6,119 nucleotides of DNA from an uncultured Clostridia bacterium. GTDB lineage: Bacteria; Bacillota; Clostridia; Oscillospirales; Oscillospiraceae. Of the stretch, positions 1-5,866 are shown piece after piece; positions within the stretch are counted from its first letter, which is position 1, and each line of letters starts with the position of its first letter. A program made the position numbers and the translations under genes. The notes under the pieces were generated by a model, which was not told the origin of the DNA, ran no database searches, and saw only the letters and a list, made by a program, of their open reading frames with translations. The stretch is from contig CAMEIK010000072.1 in the NCBI GenBank assembly GCA_945918315.1, forward strand, positions 1 to 6,119, read 5' to 3'.

Positions 1-11
1 AAGTATGGTAT

Positions 12-17
12 TATAAT
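12..17 (+). promoter_or_regulatory. Probable -10 box of the uvrC operon promoter
   Basis: A perfect TATAAT lies 41 bp upstream of the uvrC start codon. A start of transcription near position 24 would give a leader of about 35 nt. The matching -35 element would fall to the left of the window, so the promoter cannot be confirmed. There is no extended -10 TG. Confidence 0.45.
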
Positions 18-58
18 TCACAATTCAGAAAATGAACGACCTTGGCAGGAGGTGCCCC

Positions 59-1894
59 ATGACATTTGACGAACTAAAGGAAAAAGCACTGTCCTTGCCC
101 TATGCGCCGGGTGTCTATATCATGCGGGACAAAAACGACAAGGTAATCTATGTGGGCAAGGCAAAAAAACTGAAAAACCGGGTCAGCCAATATTTTCAGG
201 ATACCGCGTCCCACACGCCAAAGACAAAGATGATGGTATCCAAAATTCATCACTTCGATGTGATCGTTGCCGCCAGTGAATTCGAAGCCCTTGTTCTGGA
301 ATGCTCTCTGATCAAACGCTACCTTCCAAAGTACAATATCCTCCTCAAGGATGATAAGGGATACCCCTATCTCCGTCTGGATATGAAAGAAACGTATCCC
401 AGAATCACTTTGGTAAATAAAATAGCGGACGACGGTGCGGGCTACTACGGCCCCTACGGCAGCCGGGGCGTCACGCACTCCGTTATGGAGGCAATCCGCC
501 TGACACTGAAGCTCCCGGACTGCGCAAGACAGTTTCCCCGGGATATCGGAAAGGACAGGCCTTGCCTGAATTACCACATGAACCAGTGCGCAGGCTGGTG
601 CCAGGAAGGGAAAAGCGCCACTGAATACCGGCAGACTATGGAGCAGGCCCGACAGCTCCTGATGGGAAACTATAAAACGGTGGCAGAGGAAATTCGCGGG
701 AAAATGCTGGAAGCTGCGGAGAATCTGGAATTTGAACTTGCCGTAAGCTTGAGAGATCGGCTGAACGCGGTGGAAGCTCTGGGGCAGAAGCAGCTTGTGA
801 CTGCCGGTACTCTGGCAGACACAGATGTGGTAGGCTATGGGCAAACGGAGGCCAAAGCCTGCTTTTCCGTTCTGCATTTCAGCGGTGGAAATCTGCTGGA
901 TAAGGACTACGAGGTCATTCCGCTGCCGGATGATCCGGCGGAAGCGGTTGGGAGTCTATTAAAGCAGTATTATCTCAGCCGTGGCCTTGCACCCAAAAAT
1001 GTGCTGCTTCCCTTTGCGCTTGATGACAGCGAACTGTTTTCTCAGCTGATGGAGCAGCAATTTGGCCGGCGCTCAAAGCTTCGGGTCCCCCAGCGGGGAG
1101 ACAATCTGCGGCTTGTGGAGCTTGCCAATAAAAACGCCCTGGAAGAGGCAGTGCGGGTCACCGATAAAGAAGAGCGCGCGAATGGAACAATAAATCTGCT
1201 GGGTAAAATGCTCACTGTTCCCACACCAAAGAGAATTGAATCTTTTGACATATCCAATATTTCCGGAACGGACATTGTAGCGAGTATGGTTGTGTTTCAG
1301 GATGGAAAGCCGAAAAAAAGCGACTACAAACGATTTAAGCTGGAGGGAATGGAAGATCAGGATGACTACGCATCCATGCGCCAGGTCCTTACCCGTCGAT
1401 TCTCCCACTTCAAAGCCGGAGACAAAGGTTTTATGGAAGCGCCGGATCTTCTGCTTATTGACGGCGGCGTGAACCACGCCAGGGTAGCTTTGGAGGCTCT
1501 AAGAGCGCTTGATCTGACGTTTCCGGTGTTCGGTATGGTAAAGGATGACAGGCACCGCACCAGGGCGCTGGTGACGCCGGAGGGAATGGAAATCTCCATT
1601 GATACAAATCAGCCTGTATTCGCCTTCATTGGAACCATCCAGGAGGAGACTCACCGCTTCGCGATCACATATCACCGCCAGCTTCGCAGCAAACGTCTGC
1701 GCTACTCGGAATTGGACAGCATCGCCGGAATTGGACCGAAGCGGAAGCAGGAACTGCTGCGGCAGTTTAAGTCCCTTGCGGCCATCCGTGAGGCTTCGCT
1801 TCCTCAGTTGGAGCGAATTCTCCCGACAGACGCGGCGGCAGCTGTGTATCATCATTTCCGGGAAAAAGAAGGAGGGAAAAACAAATGCGAGTAA
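59..1894 (+). CDS. uvrC: UvrABC system protein C (excinuclease ABC subunit C)
   Basis: UvrC makes both incisions around a DNA lesion after UvrA and UvrB have located it (nucleotide excision repair, cytoplasm). All family domains are visible in the 611 residues. The N-terminal GIY-YIG nuclease (about 13-95) has PGVYIM and VIYVGKAKKLKNRV, with Y31, R41 and the likely catalytic E76. A cysteine cluster C155, C169, C177, C181 matches the iron-sulfur ligand spacing described for UvrC. A UVR (UvrB-binding) motif lies at about 205-240. The C-terminal RNase H-like nuclease carries D397 (FDISN), D468 (IDGG) and H532 (THRF), followed by helix-hairpin-helix motifs (IAGIGPKRK). Length is normal for the family. 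The ATG at 59 is preferred because AGGAGG at 47-52 sits 6 nt upstream; an in-frame ATG at 32 has no such site. The gene overlaps rsmD by 10 nt, so it is first in an operon. No damage or missing residues seen. Confidence 0.98.
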   Translation: MTFDELKEKALSLPYAPGVYIMRDKNDKVIYVGKAKKLKNRVSQYFQDTASHTPKTKMMVSKIHHFDVIVAASEFEALVLECSLIKRYLPKYNILLKDDKGYPYLRLDMKETYPRITLVNKIADDGAGYYGPYGSRGVTHSVMEAIRLTLKLPDCARQFPRDIGKDRPCLNYHMNQCAGWCQEGKSATEYRQTMEQARQLLMGNYKTVAEEIRGKMLEAAENLEFELAVSLRDRLNAVEALGQKQLVTAGTLADTDVVGYGQTEAKACFSVLHFSGGNLLDKDYEVIPLPDDPAEAVGSLLKQYYLSRGLAPKNVLLPFALDDSELFSQLMEQQFGRRSKLRVPQRGDNLRLVELANKNALEEAVRVTDKEERANGTINLLGKMLTVPTPKRIESFDISNISGTDIVASMVVFQDGKPKKSDYKRFKLEGMEDQDDYASMRQVLTRRFSHFKAGDKGFMEAPDLLLIDGGVNHARVALEALRALDLTFPVFGMVKDDRHRTRALVTPEGMEISIDTNQPVFAFIGTIQEETHRFAITYHRQLRSKRLRYSELDSIAGIGPKRKQELLRQFKSLAAIREASLPQLERILPTDAAAAVYHHFREKEGGKNKCE

Positions 1895-2421
1895 TTGCGG
1901 GAAAAGCAAAAGGTAAGCAATTAAAAACGCCGGAGGGCATGCTTACCCGTCCCACAACGGACCGGGTCAAAGAGGCGCTGTTCAGCATCCTGCAATTTGA
2001 TCTGCCGGGTACCCACGTTCTGGATTTGTTTGGCGGTACCGGACAGCTTGGAATTGAGGCTTTGAGCAGGGACGCAAAAGAAGTGGTATTTGTAGATGCC
2101 AGGGAAGAAGCCTGCTGTCTGATCCGGGAAAATCTGAAGCGGACAGGTTTCTCCGGAAAAGTGGTGCGTGCAGACTATCTTACCTACCTCGCCCACTGTA
2201 AAGAGAGATTCAATATCGTGTTCCTTGATCCACCCTATGCGGAAGTTTTTCTTGAAAATGCATTAAAACGGATAACGGAAATTGACATTTTGCAATCCGG
2301 TGGTATAATAGCAACAGAACGTCCTTTTGGAAAGGAACTCCCTTGGGATTTTCCGGGGTATGAACGATCCAGGGACTATAAGTACGGAAAAACTTTGCTT
2401 ACTTTTTATAGAAAAAAGTGA
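1885..2421 (+). CDS. rsmD: 16S rRNA (guanine(966)-N(2))-methyltransferase RsmD
   Basis: RsmD transfers a methyl group from S-adenosylmethionine to N2 of G966 of 16S rRNA in the assembling 30S subunit. The 178-residue protein has the typical N-terminus MRVIAGKAKGKQL, then the conserved RPTTDRVKEALF (22-33). The SAM-binding motif I is DLFGGTGQLG (47-56) and the catalytic DPPY is at residues 115-118. Length is normal. The start ATG lies inside the 3' end of uvrC and is preceded by AAGGAGG at 1869-1875 with a 9-nt spacer, so translation is strong and probably coupled to uvrC. The neighbour coaD follows after 19 nt; the rsmD-coaD pair is conserved widely in bacteria, which supports both calls. Motif I reads FGGTGQLG rather than the FAGSGALG of proteobacteria, a form common in Firmicutes. 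Confidence 0.95.
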   Translation: MRVIAGKAKGKQLKTPEGMLTRPTTDRVKEALFSILQFDLPGTHVLDLFGGTGQLGIEALSRDAKEVVFVDAREEACCLIRENLKRTGFSGKVVRADYLTYLAHCKERFNIVFLDPPYAEVFLENALKRITEIDILQSGGIIATERPFGKELPWDFPGYERSRDYKYGKTLLTFYRKK

Positions 2422-2440
2422 GCGCCTTTTGGATATAATA

Positions 2441-2935
2441 ATGAAAACTGCAATTTATCCCGGCAGCTTTGACCCGATCACCAGCGGACATCTGAACATC
2501 ATCCGGCGCTCTGCCAATATTTTTGACAAGCTCATCGTTTGTGTCATGGTAAATGCCGGAAAGCATCCTATGTTTACCTTGGAGGAGAGGGTGGATCTCA
2601 TCCGCCGGGTCACGCAGGATATTCCCAATGTGGAAGTGGACGCTTCCAACGAGCTTTTGGCAGAATATGCCAGGCGCAGAGGAAGCTGCGTGATTGTCAA
2701 GGGTCTGCGGGCTGGTTCTGATTTTGAAAACGAGTTCCAGATGGCTCTCGTTAACAGGAAACTGAATCCGGAGCTGGACACGATGTTTCTCACCGCGGAC
2801 AGCCAGTATATGTATCTGAGTTCCAGTATGGTCAAGGAGCTTGGAAGCTACGGTGCAGCACTTTCAGATTTTATTCCGGAGGAGATCATTCCGGACTTCC
2901 AGAAAAAAATAGGGGCTAAGGAGGAGTCAAAATGA
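2441..2935 (+). CDS. coaD: Phosphopantetheine adenylyltransferase (PPAT)
   Basis: CoaD joins 4'-phosphopantetheine and ATP to give dephospho-CoA and pyrophosphate, the penultimate step of coenzyme A synthesis. The 164-residue protein is of the usual size for this hexameric enzyme. It starts with the nucleotidyltransferase signature YPGSFDPITSGHLNI (nucleotide-binding TSGH, residues 14-17). K41 corresponds to the substrate-binding lysine, GLRAGSDFENEFQMAL begins at 88 with R90, and the C-terminal SSSMVKEL signature is present. The start at 2441 is fixed by homology: the frame is open back to 2327 inside rsmD, but those residues are not CoaD-like. The ribosome binding site is weak (only GGA at 2431-2433), suggesting coupling to rsmD, which ends 19 nt upstream. 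The stop overlaps the next start as ATGA. Confidence 0.97.
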   Translation: MKTAIYPGSFDPITSGHLNIIRRSANIFDKLIVCVMVNAGKHPMFTLEERVDLIRRVTQDIPNVEVDASNELLAEYARRRGSCVIVKGLRAGSDFENEFQMALVNRKLNPELDTMFLTADSQYMYLSSSMVKELGSYGAALSDFIPEEIIPDFQKKIGAKEESK

Positions 2936-3429
2936 GCAGCAACATTGAGGATATTATCGGTTCTCTGTACGATATGGTGCAGGATGCCCGAGCCATGCCA
3001 CTGGCTGCGGACAAATGCATTCTGGAAAGGGACCGTGTACTGGATATGCTGGATGAAATCATTGCCCAGCTGCCCGGCGAATTGAAGCAATCCCGGACAA
3101 TTGTGGAGTCCAGAAACGAACTTATCAACCAGGCACGCAGAGAGGCTGAGGGGATTATTCGCCAGGCTGAGGAGCAGGCCAAACAGATGGTTACCAAGGA
3201 AGCAATCTATGCGGAAGCAAAGAAGCGCAGTGAGGAGCTTGTTGGCCAGACCCAAAACAGAATCAACCAGCTTCGGAAAGCCGGCAATGAGTATATGGAT
3301 AACGCGCTTCGTCAAACAGAGGAAACCATTACCCAGGCATTGAACGAAGTCCGTGATACCAGAATGAAATTCCGCACCGTGACTGAGGCCCAGGAACAGC
3401 GCAGAGCCGCCCCTGACCTTGAAGTCTAA
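2932..3429 (+). CDS. Coiled-coil protein, SepIVA/DivIVA- or ATP-synthase-b-like
   Basis: The 165-residue protein is hydrophilic and highly charged, with no signal peptide or membrane segment. Residues 1-50 form a compact start (IEDIIGSLYDMVQDAR, then RDRVLDMLDEIIAQLP). Residues 52-150 are a nearly continuous helix rich in A, E, Q, K and R with repeated REAEGII, AEEQAKQMV and AEAKKRSEEL segments, as in a long coiled coil. The short tail ends in DLEV. Such proteins are often labelled as ATPase or ATP synthase subunit b/H by similarity of the coiled coil. The layout (short N-terminal domain, LP, then alanine-rich helix) also resembles mycobacterial SepIVA, a DivIVA-like septum factor. Function here is unknown; a scaffold role in cell-envelope growth is inference. 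Translation is driven by AAGGAGGAG at 2918-2926, and the start overlaps the coaD stop by 4 nt, so the two are co-translated. The operon terminator follows. Confidence 0.6.
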   Translation: MSSNIEDIIGSLYDMVQDARAMPLAADKCILERDRVLDMLDEIIAQLPGELKQSRTIVESRNELINQARREAEGIIRQAEEQAKQMVTKEAIYAEAKKRSEELVGQTQNRINQLRKAGNEYMDNALRQTEETITQALNEVRDTRMKFRTVTEAQEQRRAAPDLEV

Positions 3430-3480
3430 GGCTGCGCCAGCTGATCGGGCGCTTTCTGATTCATTTTTATATTCCGCTTC

Positions 3481-3516
3481 CCCGGGGCAGATTTTTCCTG
3501 CCCCGGGCATTTTTTT
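3481..3516 (+). terminator. Strong intrinsic terminator of the uvrC-rsmD-coaD operon
   Basis: A perfect 10-bp, GC-rich stem (CCCGGGGCAG at 3481-3490 pairing with 3498-3507) closes a 7-nt loop. After CA it is followed by seven T residues (3510-3516). It lies 51 nt after the stop of the coiled-coil gene and 40 nt before the next start. Confidence 0.93.
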
Positions 3517-3555
3517 GCTTTCCGCGAATAGCATGTACCGAAAGGGGAGGGGAGT

Positions 3556-3975
3556 ATGATAATAAACCGAAAAGCAACCGGACGGGCATCCTCTATGCCG
3601 ATCGGTGTTCTTGCAGGGGGCGCCTGCGCTTTTGCCGGGACTATGCTTACATCCGCGGTACTGGCAAAGTTGGTCGATATGGAAATTATACCACAAGATA
3701 AAATTGGATATGGGATTATGGTGCTGTTACTTCTATGCGCGTTTTTGGGTGCGAATGAAGCCTGCAGAAGAGTCAAACGTCAATACCTGATTGTGTCCGC
3801 AATTTCGGCGGGATTCTATTATAGCATGCTTCTTTCCGTTACGGCATTGTTTTTTGGTGGACAGTACAGTGGCATGGGGGTGACCGCAGTCCTTGTGCTG
3901 TGCGGAAGCCTTCTTGCCGTGTTTTTGAGATCCGGAAATAGAGAGGGAAGAAAACGTAGAAAAATACGGACATAA
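3556..3975 (+). CDS. Small four-helix membrane protein, TIGR04086/YrzE-like (tentative)
   Basis: The 139-residue protein has four clear hydrophobic segments at about 15-37, 51-69, 77-100 and 107-124. A basic N-terminus (INRKATGR) and a strongly basic tail (GREGRKRRKIRT) place both ends in the cytoplasm by the positive-inside rule. Length, four helices and small-residue-rich helices (LAGGACAFAGTM) suggest the TIGR04086 family of Firmicutes (YrzE in Bacillus), whose function is unknown; I recognise this by overall pattern only. The start at 3556 is supported by GGGGAGGGG at 3544-3552, close to the ATG. The gene sits 40 nt after a strong terminator, with little room for a promoter between them, so it may depend on readthrough or on a promoter overlapping the terminator. 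No terminator is obvious after it. Confidence 0.55.
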   Translation: MIINRKATGRASSMPIGVLAGGACAFAGTMLTSAVLAKLVDMEIIPQDKIGYGIMVLLLLCAFLGANEACRRVKRQYLIVSAISAGFYYSMLLSVTALFFGGQYSGMGVTAVLVLCGSLLAVFLRSGNREGRKRRKIRT

Positions 3976-4003
3976 AATAGTAAGAATGCACAAAAACAGC
4001 ATG

Positions 4004-4024
4004 AGGGTAAGTGAAATTTACCTT
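4004..4024. repeat. Small hairpin after the TIGR04086-like gene
   Basis: The segment 4004-4011 pairs with 4017-4024 (8 pairs, two of them G-U) around a TGAAA loop. It lies 28 nt after the membrane protein stop. There is no T-run on either strand, so it is a poor terminator; it could protect a transcript end or be chance. Confidence 0.3.
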
Positions 4025-4146
4025 CCTGTCAAAAAATGCAGCAAAATATTCAGAATCAATATTTAGTGCGGTGAAATTGCTGAAAGCGCAAGATGTTGTC
4101 GTTATTGCTGAAAATGGTAAAAACAATTGTTTGAAATAGAGCGTCG

Positions 4147-4176
4147 TTGACATAACATAATTAACATAAATATTGT
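4147..4176 (+). promoter_or_regulatory. Possible promoter upstream of the 31-codon gene
   Basis: A perfect -35 TTGACA (4147-4152) is followed after 18 bp by TATTGT (4171-4176), a 4/6 match to the -10 consensus. The region is very AT-rich. The spacer holds two tandem AACATAA heptamers (4154-4160 and 4163-4169), a possible regulator site. Transcription would start near 4183, giving a leader of about 60 nt before the start codon at 4243. The -10 is imperfect, so confidence is low. Confidence 0.35.
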
Positions 4177-4177
4177 C

Positions 4178-4211
4178 ATTATCTACAAAAATAACCGATT
4201 TTGTTAATAAT
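4178..4211. repeat. 34-bp interrupted inverted repeat (operator or leader hairpin)
   Basis: ATTAT (4178-4182) and ACAAAA (4185-4190) on the left pair with TTTTGT (4199-4204) and ATAAT (4207-4211) on the right. This gives 11 pairs out of 13 with an 8-bp centre. It lies just downstream of the candidate promoter and 32 bp before the 31-codon start. The arms are AT-rich, so as RNA it would be weak; as DNA it looks like an operator for a dimeric repressor. Confidence 0.4.
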
Positions 4212-4242
4212 GCTTGAATTTTTGTAAAAAAAGGAGTATAGT

Positions 4243-4338
4243 ATGGATGTATCTGAAAACAGTGTAGGTATCGTATGCCCATATAGACAGTTCTGCATTT
4301 TTGCGTATGGCAGGAATAAACCATCCTGCGGAGCATAA
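4243..4338 (+). CDS. Unrecognised 31-residue small protein
   Basis: This short reading frame has a good ribosome binding site: AAGGAG at 4231-4236, 6 nt before ATG. The peptide begins MDVSENSVG and ends KPSCGA. It has cysteines at 12, 18 and 29, no signal peptide and no convincing membrane helix, though residues 8-22 are moderately hydrophobic with aromatic residues. I do not recognise a family. The stop (4336-4338) is 8 nt before the start of the five-helix membrane protein, which has only a distant, weak ribosome site (GGAG at 4330-4333, inside this ORF). The small ORF may therefore serve to load ribosomes for the larger gene, or encode a small partner of it. The alternative is a non-functional short frame, but the near-ideal Shine-Dalgarno after an AT-rich control region argues for translation. 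Confidence 0.55.
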   Translation: MDVSENSVGIVCPYRQFCIFAYGRNKPSCGA

Positions 4339-4346
4339 CTATCGGT

Positions 4347-4868
4347 ATGAATCGGTGTCATTCTTTCACTGCACACCATTCCAGCCAGCTTCGAAAACGT
4401 CATGCATTAGGGCTTTTCTGGATTGCCGGTCTTCTTGCCGGCGGGTTATTCTTTCTTTTTGGCGCTGAACGCCTGGTTCCTTTGATGCTCGTCTTCCTGC
4501 GTGGAAACGTGTCGATCGTTTTGTTTTTTTGCCTGATTTTCCTACCGCCTTTTTTGTCAATTCTCGCCGCTTCTACGCGAATGCGCGGCCTGTTGTATAT
4601 AATAGCCTTTGGGAGAGCGTTTCTCTACTCTTTTGCATCCGTCGCCCTGCTCATTACCTTTGGCTCCGCAGGCTGGCTTGTTCGCTTTCTTCTTTGCTTC
4701 AGCGGGTTTTTTTCTTCTCCATTTCTTTACTGGTTATGGCTCTGCTGTTTGCGCGCCGGAAGCGGCCCTTCCTCTTTGGAAGTATTCTTTTTTGTGTCGG
4801 TATTACTTCTGATCGGAAGCATTGACTATCGTTTGATTATGCCTTTCTGGGCAGATCTATATTTTTAG
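4347..4868 (+). CDS. Five-helix membrane protein, possibly a diverged SpoIIM-like protein
   Basis: The 173-residue protein is strongly hydrophobic, with about five membrane segments near residues 21-39, 54-75, 81-104, 107-135 and 144-162. A short polar, basic N-terminus (HSSQLRKRH) is probably cytoplasmic. I recognise no motif with certainty. SpoIIM of Bacillus, part of the engulfment peptidoglycan-remodelling complex with SpoIID and SpoIIP, also has five helices, is about 214 residues long, and its gene lies close to xerD. Gene order and topology make a diverged SpoIIM possible, but sequence identity is not obvious by eye. The start at 4347 is the only good in-frame ATG; the closest purine-rich site is GGAG at 4330-4333, 13 nt away, so coupling to the 31-codon ORF is likely. 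The stop is 23 nt before xerD, so they are probably co-transcribed. Confidence 0.5.
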   Translation: MNRCHSFTAHHSSQLRKRHALGLFWIAGLLAGGLFFLFGAERLVPLMLVFLRGNVSIVLFFCLIFLPPFLSILAASTRMRGLLYIIAFGRAFLYSFASVALLITFGSAGWLVRFLLCFSGFFSSPFLYWLWLCCLRAGSGPSSLEVFFFVSVLLLIGSIDYRLIMPFWADLYF

Positions 4869-4891
4869 AAAGGGTTTGGGAAATCTGGCTC

Positions 4892-5779
4892 ATGCTTGAC
4901 TTGATTCATGCTTACGAGAATTATCTCGCAAAGGTAAAGCAGGCCTCCGGCAACACCATTTCTTCCTATCTGCGAGACATTCGCCAGTTTTCTCATTGGC
5001 TTGAGCAGATCGGTAAGCCGGACATCCTGGGTACCACCCAAGTGAATATCTCCGACTACCTTGCATATCTTCGTGAAGATGGAAAGTCGGGTTCTACCGC
5101 TTCCCGCTGCCTTGCCAGCCTGAAAAACTTTTTCGCATATGCGGTGTCTACCGGGTTCATCGAGTCCTCTCCTGTACCCGAGGACATTCATATAGACCGG
5201 GGTGAAAAAAAGCTTCCTCAGATCCTCACCGGCAAGGAAGTTGAGCTGCTGCTGTCCCAGCCTGTTTGTGTAGACGCGAAAGGATACCGGGACAAGGCCA
5301 TGCTCGAGGTCATGTATGCCACCGGCATGCGTGTAACAGAGCTTATTGACCTTGATGTCGATGATGTCAATCCTGAGCTCGGTACTGTTCGTTGCCGCAG
5401 CGCGAAGAAATCCAGAGTGATTCCGCTGTATCCTGCCGCGCTTAAGTCCTTAGCCATTTACATTCAGGATATACGTCCCACAATGATTTCCGACCCTTCG
5501 GAGGCCGCATTGTTTGTCAATGTGGGTGGATCCCGTATGAGCCGACAAGGTTTCTGGAAAATCCTGAAATACTATCAAAGCAAAGCCGGTATCGACAAGG
5601 AGATCACACCGCATACACTGCGCCACAGTTTTGCGGTCCATTTGCTGGAAAATGGCGCGGATCTTGGGTCATTGCAGGAGCTGATGGGACACAGCGATAT
5701 TTCCTCCACCCAGCTGTATACGCATCTGGTGAATCAAAAGATAAAATCTGTATATCAGAAATGCCATCCGAAAGCATGA
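4892..5779 (+). CDS. xerD: Site-specific tyrosine recombinase XerD
   Basis: XerD, with XerC, resolves chromosome dimers at dif by cutting and joining DNA through a phosphotyrosine link. The 295 residues fit the family. A SAM-like core-binding domain (about 1-85) is followed by the catalytic domain (about 108-290). It contains R147 (ATGMRVTEL), H241 and R244 (HTLRHSFAVHLL), H267 (LMGHSDI) and nucleophile Y276 (TQLYTHL). The catalytic lysine normally lies in a GKGxK loop; here the loop reads RSAKKSR and is one residue shorter than in E. coli XerD, with K172 the likely equivalent. Size, completeness and position next to a SpoIIM-like gene fit a housekeeping XerD, not a mobile-element integrase. 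The ATG at 4892 matches the family N-terminus. Its ribosome site is poor (AAAGGG at 4869-4874, 17 nt away), so coupling to the preceding gene is likely. A terminator starts inside the stop codon. Confidence 0.92.
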   Translation: MLDLIHAYENYLAKVKQASGNTISSYLRDIRQFSHWLEQIGKPDILGTTQVNISDYLAYLREDGKSGSTASRCLASLKNFFAYAVSTGFIESSPVPEDIHIDRGEKKLPQILTGKEVELLLSQPVCVDAKGYRDKAMLEVMYATGMRVTELIDLDVDDVNPELGTVRCRSAKKSRVIPLYPAALKSLAIYIQDIRPTMISDPSEAALFVNVGGSRMSRQGFWKILKYYQSKAGIDKEITPHTLRHSFAVHLLENGADLGSLQELMGHSDISSTQLYTHLVNQKIKSVYQKCHPKA

Positions 5780-5826
5780 TCGGCCCGCCGGAAGTTCATT
5801 TTCCGACAGGCCGATCTTTTTCTTTT
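5778..5826 (+). terminator. Intrinsic terminator overlapping the xerD stop codon
   Basis: GATCGGCC (5778-5785) pairs with 5809-5816. After a 3x3 internal region with one G-C pair, CGGAA (5789-5793) pairs with TTCCG (5801-5805) around a 7-nt loop. A T-rich tail (5817-5826, interrupted by one C) follows. The left arm begins with the last two bases of the xerD TGA. Confidence 0.9.
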
Positions 5827-5831
5827 CTTCA

Positions 5832-5860
5832 TTGACACTTTTTTCCTGTTATGATAGAAT
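5832..5860 (+). promoter_or_regulatory. Strong sigma-A-type promoter for the ABC transporter gene
   Basis: Perfect -35 TTGACA (5832-5837), 17-bp spacer, -10 TAGAAT (5855-5860; 5/6 match) with an extended -10 TG at 5852-5853. Transcription should start near 5867, giving a leader of about 180 nt before the ATG at 6050. It lies directly after the xerD terminator. Confidence 0.85.
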
Positions 5861-5866
5861 AAAAAT

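Noticed and set aside
32..58. Upstream ATG for uvrC giving nine extra residues
   Set aside because: No Shine-Dalgarno before it; AGGAGG at 47-52 is correctly placed for the ATG at 59 and the family N-terminus fits that start.
74..877. 267-codon open frame on the minus strand inside uvrC
   Set aside because: It is fully antisense to well-conserved uvrC sequence and its translation has no recognisable domain; a shadow frame.
2327..2440. N-terminal extension of coaD within rsmD
   Set aside because: The residues are a shifted reading of rsmD; CoaD proteins begin just before the YPGSFDP motif.
2848..3696. 282-codon open frame on the minus strand across the coiled-coil gene, terminator and next gene
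   Set aside because: It crosses a strong + strand terminator and two better-supported genes; composition is cysteine- and histidine-rich and not domain-like.
4151..4183. Sporulation sigma-E or sigma-G promoter ahead of the SpoIIM-like gene (CATAACAT, CATAAATA, CATTATC)
   Set aside because: Each is a partial -10 match only and no convincing -35 at the proper distance was found.
3839..4336. 165-codon minus-strand frame through the AT-rich gap
   Set aside because: Low-complexity F/Y/S-rich translation from AT-rich DNA, overlapping the membrane protein end and the 31-codon gene; no ribosome site seen.
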